A stretch of 21,532 nucleotides of DNA, from contig JAPLNJ010001035.1 in the NCBI GenBank assembly GCA_026692885.1, positions 1-21,532 on the forward strand, in the 5' to 3' direction. Of the stretch, positions 1 to 6,249 are shown one piece after another (the stretch's first letter is position 1; each line of letters starts with the position of its first letter). A model generated the notes under the pieces. The model was given only the letters and a program-made list of their open reading frames with translations, did no database searches and was not told where the DNA came from. The position numbers and the translations under genes were made by a program. The DNA comes from Planctomycetota bacterium (GTDB taxonomy: Bacteria; Planctomycetota; Planctomycetia; Pirellulales; Pirellulaceae).

Positions 1-1
1 T

Positions 2-1356
2 ATCACCGTTGGTACCCTTTTTCCGGGTAACAGCGGCACGCAATTCTCCCCTTTGAGTTCCACTTTCACGAATTTGCAGTTTGCCACTGCGACTTACACC
101 CATCAGGTCCTCCCCAAGTCGCGGGCGTTTGGTTCGGACGCACCGCAATCGCCTCTGGACACGTGGTCCTACGGACTCAACGCCCCGTGGGAACTAGATT
201 TTTGGGGCCGTTTTCGTCGGGCGGTGGACCAGAAGCAAGCCCAGTTGGATCAGTCTGTGGAAAAATACGACGCCGCGCTGGTTTTGGTTCTCTATGACGC
301 GGCACAGAACTATGTTCAGGTGCGGAAGTGCCAACAAGTGATGGCTTCGCTACGGGGGACCATCAAGGCGCAGCAGAAGGTCTTGGCGGACTCCGTCGCC
401 AAGGAGGAAGCTGGCACCGCGACGGTGCAAGACACGGCCCAAGCACGTAGCAATCTGGCGCGGACCGAGGCTTTGATCCTCACCTACGAAAAGGACCTGC
501 GTGGTTTCAGCAATGCGCTCTGTGTCTTGCTCGGTATGCCGCCGCAGGACCTGAATAGCCGACTCGGCACAGGGACAATCCCTACGCTCCGATCGAGGTG
601 ACCGTCGGCATCCCGGCGGAGTTGCTCTCCCGTCGCCCGGATGTCCGAGCTGCGGAGCGGGAGGCAGCCGCTTACGCAGAGCAGATCGGCATTGCCAAGG
701 CCGAATTCTATCCCTTCATTGGCATTACGGGTTCGATTGGCTACCAAGCCAATGAATTCCGAGATCTCTGGAACAGCCCCGCCTTCAACGGGAGCATCGG
801 GCCGACGTTCCGCTGGAATATCCTCAGTTACGGCCGCACCGTCAACTGGGTCCGCAATTGGGATGCTCAGTTTCAGGAAAAGGTCGTCACCTATCAAAGA
901 CAGGTGCTAAACGCCAACCTGCAAGTGGAAAACGCCATCAAGGATTTCCTGCTGAACCAGCAGATTGTGAAGCAGCGCGAGATAAGTGTCGAGTCCCTGA
1001 AGACGGCCCACGACATTGCTCTGACCAAATACCTTGCGGGCGTCCAGACCTACACGCCCGTATCGCTGATCTTCCAGGACTATGTCACCGAACTGGTCTT
1101 GCTGTACCAGTCACGCCGTGACGTGGCGGATTCCCTGATGCGGATCTACGCGGCCCTGGGCGGTGGTTGGCAGATTCGCCTCCAACCGGCAGAGACCCTG
1201 CCGATGACGTCTGACCGCGCGTCGGCCAACGCCGGGCAGTCCGCCGAGGAACTCCCCACACCCGACCCCGAATCGCTTCAGCCACCCGTGGATCCCGAGC
1301 AGCCTGCGGCAAAACCGAAGCCGGCCGCCAAAGCCGAAGCGGGCGACGTCCCGTAG
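2..1356 (+). CDS. NodT/TolC-family outer-membrane efflux protein, 5'-partial, with apparent frameshift
   Basis: This is the outer-membrane channel subunit of an RND- or MFP-type tripartite efflux pump. The reading frame is open from base 2 with no start codon, so the gene begins left of the window. The first part (bases 2-580) contains the NodT-type stretch 'WSYGLNAPWELDFWGRFRR' followed by long amphipathic helices. The second part (from 583) contains 'VGIPAELLSRRPDVRAAERE', the most conserved NodT-family segment, and then the second helical hairpin and barrel strands. The two parts are in different frames. The junction ATC-CC-TAC at 578-585 lacks one base; one extra C in the CCC run would give a continuous 'IPYAPIEVTVGIPAEL'. 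The frameshift is either a sequencing error or an inactivating mutation. The C-terminus carries a Pro/Ala/Lys-rich tail (roughly the last 40 residues) beyond the usual family end. No inner-membrane or adaptor partner is visible in the window. Confidence 0.88.
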
Positions 1357-1380
1357 CCAAAGTCCCTGCTGGGAAATAAA

Positions 1381-1471
1381 AGGACAAAAAAATTGATGAC
1401 AAAAAGATGTTCTGCTGGAACACGGAACTCTGCCCATTCTTTTGCCATCAATCTTTTTGTCTTCCGGAACG
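1381..1471 (-). repeat. ~90-bp inverted-repeat element, copy 1 (GACAAAAAGATTGATG family)
   Basis: Two 27-base arms (1383-1409 and 1435-1461) are inverted copies of each other, matching at 23 of 27 positions. They enclose a short centre that can form a small GTTC/GAAC hairpin. A homologous element in the opposite orientation lies at 19921-20014 and shares the arms and the outer flanks (GTTCCGG.AGAC and GTCCTTT). It sits 25 bases after the stop codon of the NodT-type gene. The A/T-rich arms could also act in termination, but I cannot show that. Confidence 0.75.
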
Positions 1472-1487
1472 TGCGCTGTTCACCTTG

Positions 1488-1997
1488 TCACCTTGTCATC
1501 CTATACCGCCTCGCCGCGTCCAAGTAAAGCTTCGTAGCATATCCGATGCGTTGCAGATCACGTGGGCCGGCACTGCGTTTGACTCGGCCCGGAACGCCCA
1601 TCACGATGCTACCAGGCGGAATCTGCTGGCCCTCCGTGACCACGGCACCCACGCCCACGATGCTCCCGGTTCCGACCCGCGCACCGTTCATCACCACGGC
1701 CCGCATCCCGATCAGCACATCGTCTTCGATCGTCGCGCCGTGCACGATGGCGCAGTGTCCGAGCGTTACTCGATCTCCCAGGATGCAGGGGTAGCCGCGG
1801 TCCCCGTGCAGCACGCAAAGGTCCTGGATATTGGTCTGCTTGCCGACCCGAATCGATTCCACGTCGCCGCGCAACACCGCGTTGAACCAGACGCTGGATT
1901 CGGCCCCGAGCGAGACATCACCGATCACTTGCGCGCCAGACGCAATGAAGACCGAGGGATCGACCAGTTCGGGGTGGAAGACAAGGCGATCGGACAT
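1488..1997 (-). CDS. Gamma-class carbonic anhydrase family protein (left-handed beta-helix, hexapeptide repeats)
   Basis: A 169-residue cytoplasmic protein of the YrdA/CamH-like gamma carbonic anhydrase family, likely a trimer binding metal at subunit interfaces. Hexapeptide-repeat strands run from about residue 13 to 130 ('IGDVSLG', 'ILGDRVTLG', 'IEDDVLIG'). All residues expected of the metal/active site are visible: R43 and D45 in 'VLRGD', Q58 and D59 in 'NIQD', and three histidines H64 ('VLHGD'), H81 and H86 ('LGHCAIVHG'). The ATG at 1997 was chosen because the family starts close to this point. The in-frame extension to 2081 would translate part of an intergenic repeat. No good Shine-Dalgarno is seen before 1997. 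Carbonic anhydrase activity is inferred; many family members are inactive or have unknown substrates. It converges on the NodT-type gene, with a repeat element in the gap. Confidence 0.9.
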   Translation of the reverse strand: MSDRLVFHPELVDPSVFIASGAQVIGDVSLGAESSVWFNAVLRGDVESIRVGKQTNIQDLCVLHGDRGYPCILGDRVTLGHCAIVHGATIEDDVLIGMRAVVMNGARVGTGSIVGVGAVVTEGQQIPPGSIVMGVPGRVKRSAGPRDLQRIGYATKLYLDAARRYRMTR

Positions 1998-2010
1998 GAG
2001 CAGGGACCAA

Positions 2011-2074
2011 GTTTTCGCCCCGATAGGGGCAGCCACATAGCAGCCCAGGGCGGCGTTAGCGGCCCAGGGCAACG
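2011..2074 (+). repeat. Modular palindromic element, truncated copy A
   Basis: Bases 2009-2037 are identical to 2092-2120 (29 bases), including the hairpin GCCCC-GATA-GGGGC. An AGCCCAGGGC-type segment follows but lacks the closing GCCCTGGG arm and the third hairpin of copy B, so this copy looks truncated. It begins only 13 bases upstream of the carbonic-anhydrase-like start codon on the minus strand and so probably forms part of its leader. Confidence 0.7.
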
Positions 2075-2093
2075 TCCACATCGGTATACCGAA

Positions 2094-2215
2094 GTTTTCG
2101 CCCCGATAGGGGCAGCCACAAATCAGCCCAGGGCAGAGCGGAGCGGCGTTAGCCGCGTAGCGCCGCCCTGGGTTCTGGGAGTATCAAGAACGCCAGCCCT
2201 GAAAGGGCGAAACAA
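2094..2215 (+). repeat. Modular palindromic element, complete copy B
   Basis: Three hairpin modules occur in order: GCCCC-GATA-GGGGC (from 2100); CCCAGGGC (2127-2134) paired with GCCCTGGG (2165-2172), enclosing an inner GCGGC-GTTA-GCCGC (2143-2156); and GCCCT-GAA-AGGGC (2196-2208) followed by GAAACAA. The inverted copy at 2305-2424 has the same modules in the same order. Confidence 0.75.
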
Positions 2216-2304
2216 GCCAGCGCAGCACAACCGCGCCACAATCCTTAGTCAAGAACCACCATCCATCTTGTTTGAAGAGGAACAACACGTGTTGGACTAC
2301 CGGT

Positions 2305-2424
2305 TTGTTTCGCCCTCTCAGGGCTACCGGGATGAATCGGTATCGCACCCAGGGCGTCGCTGCGCGGCTGTCGCCGCTACGCTGTGCCCTGGGCTGATGT
2401 GTTAATGCCCCTTTGGGGCGGAAG
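2305..2424 (-). repeat. Modular palindromic element, complete inverted copy
   Basis: Read on the minus strand, this has the same three modules as copy B: GCCCC-AAA-GGGGC (2407-2419), the CCCAGGGC/GCCCTGGG stem (2348-2355 with 2386-2393), and GCCCT-GAG-AGGGC (2312-2324) ending GAAACAA. Stems are kept while loops and linkers differ. With copy B it forms a large inverted pair around an 89-bp spacer that contains the perfect palindrome CAACACGTGTTG (2283-2294). The rest of the 1998-2623 gap, apart from the hairpin cluster at 2541-2611, shows no gene. Confidence 0.75.
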
Positions 2425-2540
2425 AGTTGTGTGCAAGGAGGAGGGGTGTTACCCCAGGCTACGGTGAGAACTGTCCTTCGGCAAGACTACGAACAGCACC
2501 TACCGGTAATCACTGATCGGGGATACGTAACCCGCTGGCC

Positions 2541-2611
2541 GCGAGGCTCTGCCTCGCATCCGGCCGGCAGAGCCGGCAAGGCAGTGCGTTCCCAGGCGGA
2601 GCCTGGGAACG
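2541..2611. repeat. Array of three tri-nucleotide-loop hairpins
   Basis: Three consecutive hairpins have 3-base loops: GCGAGGC-TCT-GCCTCGC (2541-2557), GCCGGC-AGA-GCCGGC (2563-2577) and CGTTCCCAGGC-GGA-GCCTGGGAACG (2587-2611). The last is a covarying relative of the hairpin at 6126-6150. The array lies 13 bases beyond the stop codon of the minus-strand TolC-family gene, so it would be the first structure in that mRNA's 3' region. A role in termination or mRNA stability is plausible. No T-tract follows it on the minus strand. Confidence 0.7.
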
Positions 2612-2623
2612 AGGCCCCCCCCC

Positions 2624-4990
2624 CTACCGGTGATCGCCGATCTGGGTCGAGTAGCCGGCGGGCACGACGCCCGACTTGGCAGGGGCTGGCCCGGACTTGG
2701 CGTCCAGGTCCAGCGTGTCCCAGTCGAAGGAACTCTTTTGCGACTGCCGTATGCTGCGCACCATGCCGCTGTCCGCGGTCCGCGTGGCGGGAGCGTTCAG
2801 CACCGGAAGGGGCGAATCGCCGGTGACCGGTCCGAGCTCTGCGGGCTCGGGCTTGTTCAGGATCGAGCCACCTTCACCGGGCTGCCCCAGGTCCTTTTCC
2901 GCCGGCATCTCAGCGGGAACCGGGCCGCCGTCCGCGGGCGTCGGCTGGCCCGGGACAATGCTGGAGATCGGTGACCCGCTCATGGCCGCACCCTGAGGAA
3001 CCGGTCCCAGGCTGACCACATTGGGACGCGTGAAACCGTAATCCAGGTAGTAGCTGGCATCCCGTTCGCGGGCCCGCTCCAACGCATCCCATTGGGCCTT
3101 CTGCGGCCAAGCACCTTCGGACAGCGCGACGTTGTTGTAATCTAACAAGGAACCCTTGCGGAAATGCACTTCCGCAATCGACTTGCTGTATTCGGTCACG
3201 GCCTTGTGGAAGTCGCCTTGAGCCTGAGCCCGCCGCCTCTGCGAGTCGAGCAATTCGTACAACGTGATCTTCCCACCTTCGTACTGCGCGCGGAGGGAAT
3301 TTACTTCGGTCTCGGCAGCGGACCAGCGGTTGAAGTGCGTCTGGATCAGCCCGTAGTTGCCATCCACGTTCCGAACCGCAGTGCCCAGCAAGTGCGTGGT
3401 GTTCAGCTCCATGTCTTCCAGTCGGGCCTTGTTACGTGCCAACATAAGTTGGGAATGACGCACCGCGGCCAATTCCCGGCGGAACCCGATCGGCATCTCG
3501 AAGGTGCCCAGGACCGAAAACTCCTGGTAATCTCCGCGGGTCAGCGTCTCGAAAGCATTCGAACCAGGTTTATCGAACCGTAGTCCGCTGCTGTCGGAAT
3601 TAATCAAGTTATTGCCAGCTCCAAGCCAGCGGTACTGGGCACCCACGTCCAGTCGGGGAAGCAAACGGTTCTTCATTCCGACCAAGATCAACTCGTCCTG
3701 TTTGATAGCCCATTTCTGCTTGAGCAGTTCTGGGCTCCGCTGCAGCGACTCGGCATTGATCACGCACCAGTCGAAGGTCACCTTGGCCATCGTCGGTTCG
3801 TCGACGGGACGAATGAGCCGACCGTCAGTAGCCGCCAAGCCCATCAAGAACCGCAGTTGGTTCTCCTTGTTGTACAGTTCGCGCAGACTGGTTTCGACCA
3901 TCCCGCGGAAGTTGAAGTACTGCTCGGTGGCCTGAGCTTCTTCGGCGGCGGAACCCGGCCCAGGATTCTTTCCGCGTGCGATCCGCCATGCGATTTGGGC
4001 ACTGTCGCGGCTGATTTTCGCGGTCTCCAGATTGCGATAGGCCAAGTGGAGATCCCAATACGTGTTCTCCACGTCCATGATCAGGTTTCGCACCATGCTT
4101 TGAAATTCGGACAAGGAAATGTCCGTATTGATCCTGGCCAACATAAGCGGAATCCGGTTGATCTGCGTGCCGCGTCCTCGCAACAACGGTTGATCCCACC
4201 TCACGTCGAATTGAGTTTGCCAGAAGTCCTGGAGGGCCACATAGGACGGCTTCGGGCTGAGGGAATCGGTCCAGTGCATGTAATTCGTCGAGTTCGACAC
4301 CTGGAACGACGCACCCGTGGCAGTCTTCTTTTGGATACCCGTGGTCATTCCACCCGTAGTATTGTCCGTGACGCTTGGGAACGCCGTCGCACCGACTATG
4401 TTATTCTGAGGATTGTCCTGGCGAGCGATGTTCGAGTTGGCGAACAGATTGGCGTCGAACTCGGACAGTGCCACTTCTACGCCAGGAATGCCGGATATCG
4501 GGCGCTCCGGCTGATAGAAGAACGATCCGTTCAGACCGCCCTGACGGGATGCGAGACTCTGCTGAATACCCCCTCCGGAGTCGGTCGCCTGCGGATTTCC
4601 GCTGCCGTTGGTCTCCTGTAGTGCCGTGTCGTAGACTGACGAAGTGCCCGACCGTCCGACCAACGCGTCGGCCATCCCAAACGGCGTGACCCCTCCTAAA
4701 TTGCGTATAGTCTTGCTGTTCTTCAAAGTGATCGCGATGCACTCTTCCAGGCTCACATCCCAAATCGAATCGAATTCGGGGTTGGAAACCGTCAGCGGAT
4801 CCTTGCTCTCCTTGGCGTCGGCCAGTGTGGCGGTGTCGACGTCCGGATACTCGCTCTGCGTGGCCTTGTCCAGGTAGTGGGACAGGTCGTTGTCCTGGCT
4901 GGCGAAGAAGGGCTGCGTGGGATGGCAACCGGTGCAGACGGTCAGAGCGATCAGCAGGAAGGCGACAGCGGTTTGGAAGGGCCGACTCAT
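2624..4990 (-). CDS. Large TolC-family outer-membrane protein (788 aa)
   Basis: This is probably an outer-membrane efflux or secretion channel. Residues 1-21 form a signal sequence ending in 'TVCTGC', with C22 a possible lipidation site, although the lipobox is imperfect. About 200 residues of low-similarity N-terminal sequence precede the TolC-like helical region (roughly 270-640). That region includes 'WDQPLLRGRGTQINRIPLML', a hallmark start, and 'SLRAQYEGGKITLYELLDSQ', the hallmark second hairpin. A proline-rich C-terminal tail of about 110 residues follows. At 788 residues it is much longer than the usual 420-500 for TolC. The ATG at 4990 is preceded by TAGGAA at a normal spacing. It is probably monocistronic: a terminator at 5095-5120 isolates it from the upstream gene. 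No pump subunits are adjacent, so its partner is unknown. Confidence 0.88.
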   Translation of the reverse strand: MSRPFQTAVAFLLIALTVCTGCHPTQPFFASQDNDLSHYLDKATQSEYPDVDTATLADAKESKDPLTVSNPEFDSIWDVSLEECIAITLKNSKTIRNLGGVTPFGMADALVGRSGTSSVYDTALQETNGSGNPQATDSGGGIQQSLASRQGGLNGSFFYQPERPISGIPGVEVALSEFDANLFANSNIARQDNPQNNIVGATAFPSVTDNTTGGMTTGIQKKTATGASFQVSNSTNYMHWTDSLSPKPSYVALQDFWQTQFDVRWDQPLLRGRGTQINRIPLMLARINTDISLSEFQSMVRNLIMDVENTYWDLHLAYRNLETAKISRDSAQIAWRIARGKNPGPGSAAEEAQATEQYFNFRGMVETSLRELYNKENQLRFLMGLAATDGRLIRPVDEPTMAKVTFDWCVINAESLQRSPELLKQKWAIKQDELILVGMKNRLLPRLDVGAQYRWLGAGNNLINSDSSGLRFDKPGSNAFETLTRGDYQEFSVLGTFEMPIGFRRELAAVRHSQLMLARNKARLEDMELNTTHLLGTAVRNVDGNYGLIQTHFNRWSAAETEVNSLRAQYEGGKITLYELLDSQRRRAQAQGDFHKAVTEYSKSIAEVHFRKGSLLDYNNVALSEGAWPQKAQWDALERARERDASYYLDYGFTRPNVVSLGPVPQGAAMSGSPISSIVPGQPTPADGGPVPAEMPAEKDLGQPGEGGSILNKPEPAELGPVTGDSPLPVLNAPATRTADSGMVRSIRQSQKSSFDWDTLDLDAKSGPAPAKSGVVPAGYSTQIGDHR

Positions 4991-5094
4991 CGTGGGTTCC
5001 TAGCGAGTTCCGTGGTACGCGTCTGTTGAGGCCAACAGTCCAGGGAGACGGTGGCCGGCACGCCTACGCTGCGCGCAGACGCCCGGCTTACCGC

Positions 5095-5120
5095 AAAAAA
5101 AAGTCAAGGCCCCCCTTGAC
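5095..5120 (-). terminator. Rho-independent terminator (minus strand)
   Basis: Read on the minus strand: a 7-bp stem GTCAAGG/CCTTGAC with a four-G loop, followed directly by eight Ts (A-run 5095-5102 on the plus strand). It would end transcripts from the 158-residue gene at 5504-5980 after they cross the heptamer array, and would shield the TolC-family promoter region (4991-5094). Confidence 0.75.
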
Positions 5121-5321
5121 CGTTTGCCTCCACCAGCTCGTACGCCACCAGCGCGAACTCCCTAGATAGAGCAATCGGCAAGCTTGTTATCGTCTTCCTA
5201 ACCGGCAAACTTTCGACTTTCTACGCAATCGGAAAAGTTTAACAGTCGCGAGTGATGGAGACGCTAGCAGAGATATCGGTCGGGGTGGCTTGGCTCGGAA
5301 GAATGCCCGTTGTGGCGCGAC

Positions 5322-5373
5322 GGGACGGGGAGAAGGGGGAGAAGGGCAAGGGATTGTGGGCAAGGGAATAGGG
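5322..5373 (+). other. G-rich tract with G-quadruplex potential
   Basis: Eight runs of three to five G lie within 52 bases on the plus strand (5322, 5327, 5335, 5344, 5350, 5358, 5364 and 5371), with 2-5-base spacers. This satisfies the G3+N1-7 quadruplex pattern. It directly precedes the heptamer array. The 4991-5503 gap holds only the terminator, this tract and the array; I see no gene. Confidence 0.5.
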
Positions 5374-5385
5374 AACACGACCCAC

Positions 5386-5504
5386 GGACAACTGACAACT
5401 GACAACTGACAACTGACAACTGACAACTGACAACTGACAACTGACAACGGACAACGGACAACGGACAACGGACAACGGACAACGGACAACGGACAACGGA
5501 CAAC
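5386..5504 (+). repeat. Heptanucleotide tandem array, 17 units (TGACAAC/GGACAAC)
   Basis: There are exactly 17 units of 7 bp: one GGACAAC, eight TGACAAC, then eight GGACAAC. Every unit is perfect. The last base overlaps the stop codon of the minus-strand 158-residue gene (5504-5506). A five-unit relative lies at 20181-20215. It resembles the short tandemly repeated repetitive (STRR) heptamers known from cyanobacteria. It is simple sequence, and the long apparent ORFs across it are artefacts of the 7-bp period. Confidence 0.95.
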
Positions 5505-5980
5505 TACAAAAACATCCCGACGAAGCCACCCGCTTCGTCGCTAGCTGCTTGCAGTTTGGCGATGCGTTGCTTCGCCTGCTCCAAGTCGCCGGCGTCAATG
5601 TAGCGATCGAATTCTACGGAGACCGAATGGCGGACGGTCTCTCGGAACCATTGCACAATCGGCTTCGACAGCCAATCACACGTCTCGCGGATCAGCTCGA
5701 CATCCAAATCGCATGTGGCGGTGTGCCGATCCTCCGCGTCCGTGATCACCGTGCCTTCCAGCCGGAACTCCAGCATCCCGCGGTCTTCGCGGTTGGTCAG
5801 ATGATACTGGCACTTGGCGTTGTACAGGTAATACGTGTTGAACGAGCCGTGCTTCTCGATCGCCGCCTTGATGCGTTCACAGAAGGCGCGATACTTCGGC
5901 GAGGCGTCCAGCGGGATGTCCAGTCGCGTGACGCTCCGCAGCGGCAAGCAGGCAAACGTAATGTCGACCCAATGATTCAT
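5504..5980 (-). CDS. Conserved-looking hypothetical protein (158 aa)
   Basis: I do not recognise a family. The protein is soluble, with no signal peptide or membrane segment. The first half looks alpha/beta ('NTYYLYNAKCQYHLTNRED', then 'MLEFRLEGTVITDAEDRHT'). The second half has an acidic helix ('CDLDVELIRETCDWLS') and a C-terminal helical stretch ('YIDAGDLEQAKQRIAKLQAA'). Repeated 'E-F-R' and 'T-A-T-C-D-L-D-V' strand patterns suggest a small beta-sheet domain. I chose the ATG at 5980, which has GGGAC just upstream, over an in-frame TTG at 6007 that has no ribosome binding site. Its stop codon is flush with the heptamer array, and its transcript probably ends at the terminator at 5095-5120. 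The gene lies downstream of the 713-residue gene on the same strand, 269 bases away, with repeats between them. Confidence 0.7.
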   Translation of the reverse strand: MNHWVDITFACLPLRSVTRLDIPLDASPKYRAFCERIKAAIEKHGSFNTYYLYNAKCQYHLTNREDRGMLEFRLEGTVITDAEDRHTATCDLDVELIRETCDWLSKPIVQWFRETVRHSVSVEFDRYIDAGDLEQAKQRIAKLQAASDEAGGFVGMFL

Positions 5981-6032
5981 GATCGTCCCGTACGCAAGAG
6001 TTGCCAACGGCTGTCAGTGCTGTCAACAGTCT

Positions 6033-6067
6033 GGGTGGCTGGTGGCTGAGCCTAAGCGAAGCCCCAG
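6033..6067 (+). repeat. Solitary 35-bp arm of the GGTGGCTGGTGGC hairpin family
   Basis: These 35 bases are identical to the left arm of the large hairpin at 10121-10200 (10121-10155). Here there is no inverted partner. It lies 52 bases upstream of the start codon of the minus-strand 158-residue gene. Confidence 0.8.
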
Positions 6068-6101
6068 CCTTTCCTTCCGATGCTCTGCGTCATTGGGCAG
6101 A

Positions 6102-6150
6102 CGACGCGGAGCGTCGAAATGCTTGCGTTCCCACGCGGAGCGTGGGAACG
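6102..6150. repeat. Two GGA-loop hairpins of the tri-loop family
   Basis: CGACGC-GGA-GCGTCG (6102-6116) and CGTTCCCACGC-GGA-GCGTGGGAACG (6126-6150). The second differs from 2587-2611 by one stem pair swapped in both arms (C-G for G-C), which is a compensatory change that preserves pairing. Confidence 0.75.
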
Positions 6151-6179
6151 AGAGCGGCGCGAAGATGTTCAGCGCGGTG

Positions 6180-6223
6180 CCCCTCACCCCCAACCCCTCT
6201 CCCCGGAGTACCGGGGCGAGGGG
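6180..6223 (+). repeat. CCCTCACCCC...AGTACCGGGGCGAGGGG palindromic element
   Basis: A 13-bp stem (6194-6206 with 6211-6223, one mismatch) with loop AGTA, preceded by CCCCTCACCCCCAA. An inverted relative lies at 19837-19872. It is 27 bases beyond the stop codon of the minus-strand 713-residue gene. Confidence 0.7.
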
Positions 6224-6249
6224 AGGTTCTGAGTCTTGCAGTCTGTCCA

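Noticed and set aside
1998..2081. N-terminal extension of the carbonic-anhydrase-like protein to 197 residues
   Set aside because: The extension would be encoded by an intergenic repeat, and the family starts at or near the ATG at 1997.
1407..2405. 332-codon plus-strand ORF
   Set aside because: It is antisense to the well-supported carbonic-anhydrase-like gene and then runs through palindromic repeats; its protein has no domain character.
5095..5120. Assigning the terminator to the TolC-family gene
   Set aside because: It lies upstream of that gene's start codon and its T-run is on the minus strand, so it ends the preceding minus-strand transcript instead.
5386..5504. Could the heptamer array be a CRISPR array?
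   Set aside because: Units are 7 bp with no spacers, and there are no cas genes in the window.
5187..5598. Three overlapping minus-strand ORFs rich in 'LSVV' and 'SCQLSVVRC' repeats
   Set aside because: They are the translation of the 7-bp tandem array in all three frames; the period is not a multiple of three, so every frame stays open. No ribosome binding site or conserved protein.
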